DNA of 12,457 bases, taken from the NCBI GenBank assembly GCA_031254905.1, contig JAIRTN010000125.1, forward strand, positions 1-12,457, in the 5' to 3' direction. Under the pieces are notes generated by a model, which was given only the letters and a program-made list of their open reading frames with translations, searched no databases and had not been told where the DNA came from. Made by a program: the position numbers and the translations under genes. Source of the DNA: Coriobacteriales bacterium (lineage in GTDB: Bacteria > Actinomycetota > Coriobacteriia > Coriobacteriales > UBA8131). Below, in pieces: positions 1 through 6,491 of the stretch; the stretch's first letter is position 1, and each line of letters begins with the position of its first letter.

Positions 1-9
1 TGATATTTC

Positions 10-18
10 TGGTATCAT
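10..18 (+). promoter_or_regulatory. possible extended -10 promoter element for rpsB-tsf
   Basis: The bases TGGTATCAT form a TGn plus TATCAT extended -10 box. A -35 box would lie outside the window, so it cannot be judged. A start near position 25 would give rpsB a leader of about 125 nt, long enough for S2 autoregulation as known in other bacteria, but I found no convincing conserved fold there, only short pairings such as GCCG (107-110) with CGGC (120-123). This rests on one motif and is a weak call. Confidence 0.3.
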
Positions 19-151
19 AGTTCGGTTCGACTATTACGCATGCTTGAGGACTTTGGCCGCGTGTGGCTCAACAGGGCTGCGGTTCAGAGGTTGATTCGAG
101 CAGAGGGCCGGTTTGCTCACGGCATTCCGGCAACAACAAAAAGGAGAGAAT

Positions 152-1006
152 ATGGCTACGACTGTCAACATCAGGTCGCTGCTCGACGCGGCCGTCCATT
201 TCGGGCATCAGACCCGTCGGTGGAACCCCAAGATGAAACCCTACATCTTCACCGACCGCAACGGCATCTACATCATCGACCTCAAACGCACCCTTATCGA
301 ACTCGATAAGACCTATTCGTTTGTAAGCGACCTTGCGGCGCGCGGGGGTGTCTTGCTCTTTGTGGGGACGAAGAAACAGGCTCAGGAGGCTGTCTCCGTC
401 AACGCTGACCGCTGCGGGATGCCCTATGTCAACGCTCGTTGGCTCGGCGGCATGCTCACGAACTTTGTCACCATCCGCTCACGCGTTACCCGCATGGAGG
501 AACTTGAGGCGATGGATGCCGACGGTCGCATGGCCGCGCTTCCGAAGAAGGAGCAAATCCTGCTGCGCAAGGAACTCTCCAAGTTGCAGGCCAACCTCAA
601 CGGCGTGAGGAATATGAAAAGCGTTCCGCAGGCCATCTTCGTCGTCGATACCAAGCGAGAGGAAATCGCCATTCATGAGGCACATCGTCTTGGTATCCCC
701 GTCATTGGCGTTCTTGACACCAATGCCGACCCGGATGAAGTGGACTTCGGTATTCCCGCCAACGACGACGCGATTCGCTCCGTCACCCTGCTCTGCGAGG
801 TTATCGCGGACGCCATGATTGCCGGGTCTTCCCGGATGGGCATCAGCGAGGCCGATATGGAGGCCACGCAGGCGACGGACAGCACAGGCGATGCCGTCGT
901 TGCGGAGGCGCCGGAAGCCGACGAAGCACCGGCCGCTGTCCCTTCTGAAACCGAAGCCGAGGCGGATACCGCGGCACAGGAAGAATCCCAGCCTGAGGCT
1001 GAGTAA
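152..1006 (+). CDS. rpsB: 30S ribosomal protein S2
   Basis: S2 (284 aa) is a late-assembling protein of the small ribosomal subunit, located between head and body. The N-terminal family signature is present at residues 10-26 ([17 protein letters not shown]), followed by the [14 protein letters not shown] segment and the [10 protein letters not shown] motif near residues 96-105. The start at 152 is chosen because AAGGAG lies at 141-146, 5 nt upstream, and the S2 homology begins right there; an in-frame ATG at 113 would add 13 residues without a ribosome binding site. The folded domain ends near residue 230 and is followed by a tail of about 54 residues rich in Glu, Asp, Ala and Pro without any Lys or Arg. 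The stop is 22 bp before tsf, so the two genes form the usual rpsB-tsf pair. Confidence 0.97.
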   Translation: MATTVNIRSLLDAAVHFGHQTRRWNPKMKPYIFTDRNGIYIIDLKRTLIELDKTYSFVSDLAARGGVLLFVGTKKQAQEAVSVNADRCGMPYVNARWLGGMLTNFVTIRSRVTRMEELEAMDADGRMAALPKKEQILLRKELSKLQANLNGVRNMKSVPQAIFVVDTKREEIAIHEAHRLGIPVIGVLDTNADPDEVDFGIPANDDAIRSVTLLCEVIADAMIAGSSRMGISEADMEATQATDSTGDAVVAEAPEADEAPAAVPSETEAEADTAAQEESQPEAE

Positions 1007-1028
1007 CGATACCGAGAAAGGAAGAACC

Positions 1029-1901
1029 ATGCCAGAAGTCACCGCTGCTCTTGTCAAGGAATTGAGAGAAATCACCGGCGCGGGAATGATGGAGTGCAAG
1101 AAGGCGCTTACCGAGGCCGAGGCCAACATCGAGAAGGCCATCGACGTCCTGCGTACCCGTGGACTTGCCGCCGTTGCCAAGAAGGCCGGCCGGGCGACCA
1201 ATGAGGGTCTTGCCGTTACGGTTTTGGCGGACGACGCGAAGACCGCGGCGATGGTCGAGGTTAACTGCGAAACGGACTTTGTCTCTCGCAACGACCTTTT
1301 CGGCAGCTACGCGGCGAAAATTGCGCGTGCTGCCCTCGCGAGTGACCCCGCTGACATCGACGCCCTCAAGGCATCGATTGTTGAGGGAGAAACCGTCGAG
1401 GCCATTCTCACCGAGGCCATTCACACCATCGGCGAGAACATCCAAGTATCGCGTTTTGTCCGCCGTACGGTGGGTACCGGCGCTATCTCAAGCTATATCC
1501 ACGGCGGCGGGCGCCTCGGCGTTCTTGTCCGCTTCGAGTTGGGCAATGACGCGAGCGCCGCAAACGATGAGTTCAAGGCTCTTGCGAAAGACGTGGCGAT
1601 GCAGGTTGCCGCGGCGAATCCGGGTGCCGTTACCCGTGAGGGCTTCTCCGCCGAGGTCATCGAGCATGAAATGGCAATCTATCGGGCGAAGGCCGCTGAG
1701 TCCGGCAAGCCTGAGAATATCCAAGAGAAGATTGCCGAGGGCAACCTCCGGAAGTTTTACGAGGAGAACACCCTGCTTGAGCAGGCCTTCGTCAAGGACC
1801 CGAACAAGACCATCAAAGAGGTCATACAGGGGGTCGCGAAGTCCATCGGCGACACGATAGAGGTTGTGGGCTTTGACCGATTCGAGGTTGGACAGGGCTG
1901 A
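1029..1901 (+). CDS. tsf: translation elongation factor Ts
   Basis: EF-Ts (290 aa) is the cytosolic guanine nucleotide exchange factor that recharges EF-Tu with GTP. The N-terminal UBA-like domain occupies about residues 1-55 and carries the expected TGAGMMECKKAL helix. The core contains the EF-Tu-contacting TDFV motif at residues 82-85 (within CETDFVSRND). The C-terminal part includes the coiled-coil-like stretch near KPENIQEKIAEG. The start at 1029 is supported by a purine-rich AAAGGAAG site about 6 nt upstream and by the family alignment; the open frame continues upstream inside rpsB but that part has no homology. The gene ends the first unit and is followed by a strong terminator. Confidence 0.97.
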   Translation: MPEVTAALVKELREITGAGMMECKKALTEAEANIEKAIDVLRTRGLAAVAKKAGRATNEGLAVTVLADDAKTAAMVEVNCETDFVSRNDLFGSYAAKIARAALASDPADIDALKASIVEGETVEAILTEAIHTIGENIQVSRFVRRTVGTGAISSYIHGGGRLGVLVRFELGNDASAANDEFKALAKDVAMQVAAANPGAVTREGFSAEVIEHEMAIYRAKAAESGKPENIQEKIAEGNLRKFYEENTLLEQAFVKDPNKTIKEVIQGVAKSIGDTIEVVGFDRFEVGQG

Positions 1902-1934
1902 GTAGCTTCCAATCCATAACACTTTGCAGATAAT

Positions 1935-1968
1935 GCGGGTATGTCCCTTATAGGATGTGCCCGCTTTT
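1935..1968 (+). terminator. Rho-independent terminator after tsf
   Basis: GCGGGTATGTCC (1935-1946) pairs with GGATGTGCCCGC (1953-1964) through a 12-bp stem with three G-U type pairs and a 6-nt loop, followed directly by TTTT. It lies 33 bp after the tsf stop codon and separates rpsB-tsf from pyrH. Confidence 0.8.
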
Positions 1969-1976
1969 GCTATAGT
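1968..1976 (+). promoter_or_regulatory. candidate promoter (extended -10) for the pyrH unit
   Basis: TGCTATAGT reads as a TGn plus TATAGT extended -10 box. The -35 position 17 bp upstream (1948-1953, TTATAG) matches the consensus poorly, which is tolerated in extended -10 promoters. Transcription would begin near 1983 and give pyrH a leader of about 115 nt. The call is supported by the terminator just upstream, which implies that a new promoter is needed. Confidence 0.45.
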
Positions 1977-1991
1977 GACATAGGCGAACAG

Positions 1992-2006
1992 CTATCTGTC
2001 AGATAG
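1992..2006. promoter_or_regulatory. operator-like inverted repeat upstream of pyrH
   Basis: CTATCTG T CAGATAG is a perfect inverted repeat with 7-bp arms around one base. It begins about 9 bp after the start site expected from the extended -10 box at 1968-1976, a typical place for a repressor. The regulator is unknown. As RNA it could only form a 5-bp stem with a 5-nt loop, so a protein-binding DNA site is more likely. Confidence 0.35.
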
Positions 2007-2097
2007 GTAATAAAGATTAGTACCGTCGTCGCGCGTGTTTTCGACTGCTTCGATAGCAGCGTTGTGTGGCACGGGGAAGACCAAGCGAAGGAGAGCT

Positions 2098-2811
2098 GTG
2101 GAAAGATTCAAGTACAGACGTGTTCTTCTCAAGCTGTCCGGAGAACATCTTGCGGGCAATCAGGGTTACGGTATCGACCCCCGCGTGATTACCGGTCTTG
2201 CGGAGCAAATCAAGCGCATCCGCGGCGACGACATCGAACTTGCCATCACCGTTGGCGGGGGCAATATCTTTCGAGGCATGGCGGCCTCGACTGAGGGCAT
2301 GGATCGCAGTCAAGCCGACTACATCGGCATGCTTGCTACGGTCATGAATGCGCTCGCGCTGCAAGAGGCTCTTGAACGGGCGGGCGTCTACACCAGAGTG
2401 CAGAGCGCCATCGCCATGCAGGAGGTTGCTGAGACTTATATCCGGCGTCGTGCCATCCGCCATCTTGAGAAGGGGCGCGTCGTCATCTTCGCGGGTGGTA
2501 CCGGTAATCCGTACTTCACCACCGATACGACCGCTGCTCTGCGTGCCTGTGAGATTGGGGCCGACGTCTTTATGAAGGCGACGAAGGTCGATGGGATTTA
2601 CGACAGCGACCCGGTGTTAAACCCCAAGGCCAAGCGCTTCGAGCGCATCAGCTACCTTGATATTTTGACCAAGGAGTTGCATATCATGGACACCACAGCG
2701 ATTTCGTTGTGCATGGACAACCGGTTGCCGCTCATCGTGTTCAGTTTGGAGAAGGAAGGGACGATGGAGGCGGCGCTGCGCGGCGAGCCTGTTGGAACCG
2801 TTGTCTACTGA
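2098..2811 (+). CDS. pyrH: uridylate kinase (UMP kinase)
   Basis: PyrH (237 aa) is the bacterial hexameric UMP kinase of the amino acid kinase fold; it makes UDP from UMP and ATP in the cytosol. Visible motifs are the N-terminal KLSGEHLAG phosphate-binding loop (residues 12-20), GGGNIFRG (53-60), the [16 protein letters not shown] helix (74-89) and [17 protein letters not shown] (134-150), followed by [13 protein letters not shown]. The GTG at 2098 is chosen because AAGGAG (2088-2093) lies 4 nt upstream and the resulting length matches the family; an in-frame ATG at 2035 would add 21 unrelated residues. It heads a unit continuing into frr, 44 bp downstream, the standard order in many bacteria. 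The leader carries an inverted repeat at 1992-2006 and a small hairpin at 2045-2059, so regulation of this unit is plausible but not shown. Confidence 0.96.
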   Translation: MERFKYRRVLLKLSGEHLAGNQGYGIDPRVITGLAEQIKRIRGDDIELAITVGGGNIFRGMAASTEGMDRSQADYIGMLATVMNALALQEALERAGVYTRVQSAIAMQEVAETYIRRRAIRHLEKGRVVIFAGGTGNPYFTTDTTAALRACEIGADVFMKATKVDGIYDSDPVLNPKAKRFERISYLDILTKELHIMDTTAISLCMDNRLPLIVFSLEKEGTMEAALRGEPVGTVVY

Positions 2812-2855
2812 TTGCGCCAGAATTTGTTGGAACCGTCGCCCACAAGGAGGATGTC

Positions 2856-3413
2856 ATGATTGATGATGTTATCGCCACAACGACCGCTAAGATGGATAAG
2901 ACCGTCTTGAACCTCGCGCATGAATTTTCGACGATTCGTACCGGGAGGGCGTCGGCGGCCATGCTGGAACGTATTCAGGTTGATTACTATGGCGCCTTGA
3001 CGCCCATCACGCAGTTGGCAAGTGTCAAGTCTCCTGAGGCTCACCTCCTTGTCATCGAACCTTGGGACAAGCAGATTATCACCGAGGTTGTGAAGGCCAT
3101 CCAGAAAAGTGACCTCGGCATCACTCCATCCAACGACGGCGGTACCATCCGTCTGCCCTTCCCGCCGCTTACCGAGGAGCGCCGCAAGGAGTTGGTCAAA
3201 CAGTGCCGCCATATCGCCGAAGAAGCGAAGATTGCCCTGCGTAACGAACGCCGCGACGCGAACGCCAAACTTGAGCGTCTTATCAAAGATGAGGACATCT
3301 CAAAGGATGACGTGCATCGCGGCGTGGAGCGTATCCAGAAGCTGACCGACAAGCATGTTGTGGAGGTTGACGAAACGCTCAAGCGCAAAGAGGCAGAGGT
3401 AATGGAGGTCTGA
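2856..3413 (+). CDS. frr: ribosome recycling factor
   Basis: RRF (185 aa) splits post-termination ribosomes together with EF-G and is shaped like a tRNA. The conserved FSTIRTGRASAAML segment is at residues 24-37, followed by the VDYYGALTPITQLASV strand region, and the C-terminal half forms the long three-helix bundle ending in LTDKHVVEVDETLKRKEAEV. The length is normal. The start at 2856 has a full AAGGAGG at 2844-2850, 5 nt upstream. An ATG at 2851 would end after two codons and is not the start. frr sits between pyrH and uppS, as in most bacteria of this order type. Confidence 0.97.
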   Translation: MIDDVIATTTAKMDKTVLNLAHEFSTIRTGRASAAMLERIQVDYYGALTPITQLASVKSPEAHLLVIEPWDKQIITEVVKAIQKSDLGITPSNDGGTIRLPFPPLTEERRKELVKQCRHIAEEAKIALRNERRDANAKLERLIKDEDISKDDVHRGVERIQKLTDKHVVEVDETLKRKEAEVMEV

Positions 3414-3417
3414 TTCC

Positions 3418-4209
3418 TTGACATCAAGCGATTCCTCAGGAAAACTTCGCGAGATTTTCGACTCCGCGCCGGATGACATAGACTTGTCATCGTTTGATGT
3501 TGAGCGCATACCCGCCCACGTTGCCGTTATCATGGACGGCAACGGTCGTTGGGCGCAGCAGCGCGGCAAGAACCGTGCCGCCGGTCACAAGGCGGGTATC
3601 GAAGGCGTCCGTGCCCTTATCCGTACCGCGAATGACCTCGGCATCCGTTATCTCACCATCTACTCCTTTTCCACCGAGAACTGGGCACGTCCGGCGGTCG
3701 AGGTCAAGACACTTATGACCCTATTCGCTAACACGATGGCAGAGGAACTTGAGGGCCTGCATGAGGAGCAGGTGCGTATTCGCACCATCGGCGACCTTTC
3801 GCCGCTGCCTGCCCGGACGCGCCTGACCTTTGAGAGCGCCGTTGAGCGTACGCGGGACAACACGGGCATGACGCTTGTCATCGCCGTGAATTACGGCTCG
3901 CGGCTCGAGATAGTTTCCGCCGCTCAGCGCATCGCACGCGATGTTTTAAGGGGCGCGCTTGACGAAGGTGCGCTCGATACGCTCACACCCGAATCCTTTG
4001 CTTCCTATCTTGAGACCGCGGGCATTCCCGACCCCGATTTGCTCATTCGCACGAGCGGGGAGTCCCGGCTCTCGAATTTCCTGCTGTTTCAGGCAGCTTA
4101 CAGTGAGATTTATATTACGCCCACGCTCTGGCCGGACTTCGATTGCTATGAGTTGCTGCGTGCCCTCTGCGCTTTTCAGAAGCGCGAGCGGCGTTTTGGC
4201 GGTGTTTGA
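3418..4209 (+). CDS. uppS: isoprenyl transferase (undecaprenyl diphosphate synthase)
   Basis: This cis-prenyltransferase (263 aa) elongates farnesyl diphosphate with isopentenyl diphosphate to make the C55 carrier for cell-wall polymers; it acts at the cytosolic membrane face. The signature VAVIMDGNGRWAQQRG (residues 35-50) includes the catalytic Asp at 40. SFSTENW is at 83-89. The diphosphate-binding region RTSGESRLSNFLLFQAAYSEIY at about 211-232 carries the expected Arg211, Arg217 and Glu230. The start is a TTG with GGAGG (3404-3408) 9 nt upstream, overlapping the end of frr. No ATG or GTG lies between that TTG and the conserved domain in a suitable place. The N-terminal 30 residues are variable in the family. 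The next gene starts 3 bp after the stop, so coupled translation with cdsA is likely. Confidence 0.95.
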   Translation: MTSSDSSGKLREIFDSAPDDIDLSSFDVERIPAHVAVIMDGNGRWAQQRGKNRAAGHKAGIEGVRALIRTANDLGIRYLTIYSFSTENWARPAVEVKTLMTLFANTMAEELEGLHEEQVRIRTIGDLSPLPARTRLTFESAVERTRDNTGMTLVIAVNYGSRLEIVSAAQRIARDVLRGALDEGALDTLTPESFASYLETAGIPDPDLLIRTSGESRLSNFLLFQAAYSEIYITPTLWPDFDCYELLRALCAFQKRERRFGGV

Positions 4210-4212
4210 GGC

Positions 4213-5016
4213 GTGAGCGGTTTTAAGGCGCGGGCGATTACCGCTGCGGTATTTTCGATATCTATTGTTGCTCTGGTGCTTATAAGCGACGTGACGACCG
4301 TGCTTATGACCTCTACGCTCTCGGGGCTGTGCGCCTTTGAGTTGTATCACATGCTGCGAAACGACGCGAAGCTTCCCAATGAACTTCTGGGTACGGTGGT
4401 TGCCGCCGCCTATCCTCTTGTCTACGCGGTATGGCACTTCGACGGCCTGCTCTCGCTGACCCTCGTTTTTGCCTGTACGCTGCTCATTTGGTATGTGTTT
4501 TATACTCCCGCGCGCATCACCGACGTGGCGGTTACGCTGTTTGGCGCCTGTTATACGGGGCTCATGCTTTCGTCGCTGGTGATGATTCGCGACGTGTTGC
4601 CCGGGTTTTGGGGCGGCGTGCTTGTGTTTGGCGTTCTGCTTTCCGTTTGGGCGAACGATACCTTTGCCTATCTCATCGGCTCGAAGTTTGGGAAGCACCC
4701 GATGGCGCCACGTATCTCCCCGAAAAAATCGTGGGAGGGATTTGTTGCGGGCATCATCATGTCGATTGCGGTTTGGTGTCTTTTCCCGCTGATACCCGGC
4801 CTTGAACTGCCGTTTGGCTGGGCGATTTTTGGCGGGCTTGCCTGCGGGTGGATAGGGATGCTCGGCGACCTTGTTGAATCGCGCATCAAGCGCAACACGG
4901 GTTTTAAGGATTCGGGCACCTTGTTGCCGGGGCACGGTGGTTTTCTTGACCGCTGCGATTCCTTGATTGCGGTTGCGGCGGTTGCGTCGCTGCTTTTCAG
5001 GTTTATAGGATTGTGA
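4213..5016 (+). CDS. cdsA: phosphatidate cytidylyltransferase
   Basis: CdsA (267 aa) is an integral membrane enzyme that makes CDP-diacylglycerol from phosphatidate and CTP, the precursor of bacterial phospholipids. Most of the sequence is a series of hydrophobic segments (for example residues 10-35, 60-75, 80-97, 107-125, 133-147, 176-194, 203-216 and 250-266). The C-terminal family signature runs from Ser223 to Asp249: SRIKRN, then FKDSG, then PGHGGFLDRCD, with the metal-binding Asp residues in place. The GTG start lies 3 bp after uppS without a strong ribosome binding site, which suggests translational coupling. The stop codon overlaps the beginning of dxr. Confidence 0.94.
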   Translation: MSGFKARAITAAVFSISIVALVLISDVTTVLMTSTLSGLCAFELYHMLRNDAKLPNELLGTVVAAAYPLVYAVWHFDGLLSLTLVFACTLLIWYVFYTPARITDVAVTLFGACYTGLMLSSLVMIRDVLPGFWGGVLVFGVLLSVWANDTFAYLIGSKFGKHPMAPRISPKKSWEGFVAGIIMSIAVWCLFPLIPGLELPFGWAIFGGLACGWIGMLGDLVESRIKRNTGFKDSGTLLPGHGGFLDRCDSLIAVAAVASLLFRFIGL

Positions 5017-6359
5017 TGGTGGTGAGGATGGCGGAGAAGACGATGGGGATGGCAGCCGCGCCGGAGGTAGCGGAGGTAGCGGAGGTTGCGATGGGGACAG
5101 GGGCGCTGGTGTCGCAAGGTGACGCTCCGCTGCGCCTCGTCCTTCTTGGCTCGACCGGCTCCATCGGTCGGCAGGCCCTTGATGTTGTGCGTCAAAACCT
5201 TGTGTCGATAAACGTCGTGGCTCTCGCCACTCATCGCAACATCGAATTGCTCGTCGCGCAGGCCCTTGAGTTTGCCGTTTCCGCCGTTGCCATCGGGGAC
5301 GAAACCTTGCGGAACCATCCTTTGCTTGGGCAGCTTCCCGCTGGGGTCAGGGTTGGCTTTGGCGCCGCCGCCGTTGAGGCTCTCTGTGTCTCGGAAGGCG
5401 TTGACATGGTGCTTAACGCCTTGGTGGGCGCCGCGGGGCTTAGAGCAAGCTACACGACGCTCGCGCAGGGTCGACGTCTTGCGCTTGCCAACAAGGAATC
5501 CCTTGTGGTGGGAGGCGAGTTGCTCATGGGGATGCTTTCTAGCGCCGGCAACACCAATGCCTCCGGCAATGCTTCTGCCCCCGGTGCCGCTTTAGTCTCT
5601 GCCTCCGGTGCAGCCCCCGCAAACGCCCCTTTGCCGGCTCTCGTGCCAGTCGACTCGGAGCATTCAGCCATCTTCCAATGCCTTGTGGGGGAGCGCGCCG
5701 AGGAGGCCAGTCGTATATGGCTTACCGCCTCCGGTGGCCCGTTTCGGGGTTGGACGCGCGCGCAACTCAAGCGGGTGACGGCCCGCGAGGCGCTCGCGCA
5801 TCCGACATGGCTCATGGGTCCGAAGATAAGCATCGACAGCGCAACGCTGATGAACAAAGGGCTCGAGGTCATAGAAGCCCACCACCTTTTTGCCTTTGCC
5901 TACGACGACATACGCGTTGTTGTTCATCCTCAGAGTTGTGTCCACTCGATGGTCGAGTATCGCGACGGCAGCGTAAAGGCCCACCTTGGCACCGCCGACA
6001 TGCGCATCCCCATCCAGTACGCCTTCTCGTATCCCCGGCGTTGGGAGGCCTCGCTTGAGCCCGTTGATTTTGTAAAACTTGGCCACCTCGGCTTTGAGGA
6101 GCCCGACATAGAAACCTTCGGCGCCTTGGGTCTTGCGCTGGCGGCGGGCAGGACGGGCGGAACAACGCCCGCGGCGCTCAACGCGGCAAACGAGGTAGCC
6201 GTGCAGTCCTTCCTTGCGGGGGAGTGCGCCTTTTTGGACATCGAGCGCGTCGTCGAGACAGTTCTTGAGCGCCACGAAAGCGAGCCGGTTGCCTCTCTTG
6301 AGCAGCTTGAGGAAGTCGACGCGTGGGCGCGCGCCGCGGCGCGCGCCGCGCTTTCCTAA
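5016..6359 (+). CDS. dxr: 1-deoxy-D-xylulose 5-phosphate reductoisomerase
   Basis: Dxr (447 aa from this start) catalyses the committed NADPH-dependent step of the MEP isoprenoid pathway, making 2-C-methyl-D-erythritol 4-phosphate. The NADPH-binding GSTGSIG is at residues 45-51. The metal ligands are Asp213 and Glu215 in VDSEH and Glu284 in NKGLEVIEAH; HPTW and HPQSCVHSMVEY follow the family pattern. It is about 50 residues longer than usual, because of an N-terminal extension of about 35 residues containing a triple EVA repeat and a Gly/Ala/Ser/Asn-rich insert at about 176-207, just before VDSEH. The start is uncertain. ATG 5016 overlaps the cdsA stop by one base and has AGGA 5 nt upstream; GTG 5013, ATG 5028 and ATG 5043 (GGAG 6 nt upstream) are alternatives. 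Confidence 0.95.
   Translation: MVVRMAEKTMGMAAAPEVAEVAEVAMGTGALVSQGDAPLRLVLLGSTGSIGRQALDVVRQNLVSINVVALATHRNIELLVAQALEFAVSAVAIGDETLRNHPLLGQLPAGVRVGFGAAAVEALCVSEGVDMVLNALVGAAGLRASYTTLAQGRRLALANKESLVVGGELLMGMLSSAGNTNASGNASAPGAALVSASGAAPANAPLPALVPVDSEHSAIFQCLVGERAEEASRIWLTASGGPFRGWTRAQLKRVTAREALAHPTWLMGPKISIDSATLMNKGLEVIEAHHLFAFAYDDIRVVVHPQSCVHSMVEYRDGSVKAHLGTADMRIPIQYAFSYPRRWEASLEPVDFVKLGHLGFEEPDIETFGALGLALAAGRTGGTTPAALNAANEVAVQSFLAGECAFLDIERVVETVLERHESEPVASLEQLEEVDAWARAAARAALS
6326..6347. repeat. 22-bp perfect GC palindrome at the end of dxr
   Basis: Two copies of GGCGCGCGCC, each itself palindromic, flank a central GC, so the whole 22 bp equals its own reverse complement. It lies inside the last codons of dxr (Arg-Ala-rich end), 10 bp before the stop codon. 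In RNA it could form a very stable hairpin that slows polymerase or protects a 3' end; it may also simply reflect Ala and Arg codon choice. Confidence 0.6.
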
Positions 6360-6402
6360 GGGGGAGCGGTGGCCCGTTTCGCACCCGACCTTGTCCCCCT
6401 TT
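6358..6402 (+). terminator. weak hairpin terminator candidate after dxr
   Basis: AAGGGGGA (6358-6365), starting in the dxr stop codon, pairs with TCCCCCTT (6394-6401). The 28-nt loop can form a small inner stem (GGTG 6368-6371 with CACC 6382-6385). The T tract is only three bases, so termination may be partial. The strong promoter downstream, before rseP, makes a transcription boundary here reasonable. Confidence 0.35.
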
Positions 6403-6423
6403 AAAAATTCTCTAAAAATTCTC
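6402..6423 (+). repeat. tandem direct repeat of TAAAAATTCTC
   Basis: The 11-bp unit TAAAAATTCTC occurs twice without a gap (6402-6412 and 6413-6423). This AT-rich block contrasts with the GC-rich surroundings and lies about 34 bp upstream of the rseP promoter's -35 box. It could act as an UP-like element or a binding site, with the distance being on the long side for a classical UP element. Confidence 0.5.
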
Positions 6424-6456
6424 ATATTTCCTTCCCGTAACGGCTCACTCGCGGCG

Positions 6457-6485
6457 CTGACAAGGCGGCGCGCTGCGGGTATACT
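6457..6485 (+). promoter_or_regulatory. housekeeping-type promoter for rseP, leaderless arrangement
   Basis: The -35 box CTGACA (6457-6462) and the -10 box TATACT (6480-6485) are separated by exactly 17 bp. Six bases lie between the -10 box and the A of the rseP ATG at 6492, so the expected transcription start falls on or next to the start codon. No Shine-Dalgarno sequence at a useful distance is present; GGGG at 6486-6489 is too close to the ATG. This is the pattern of a leaderless mRNA, common in Actinobacteria. Confidence 0.7.
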
Positions 6486-6491
6486 GGGGCA

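Noticed and set aside
2851..2859. ATG directly after the AAGGAGG of frr
   Set aside because: The frame ATG TCA TGA ends after two codons and the spacing to the ribosome site is zero; the frr start five bases later is clearly the real one.
3946..4935. Open frame (329 codons) on the minus strand, antisense to uppS and cdsA
   Set aside because: Its composition is highly basic and polar with no hydrophobic core, and both genes on the opposite strand are certain. It is a codon-bias shadow.
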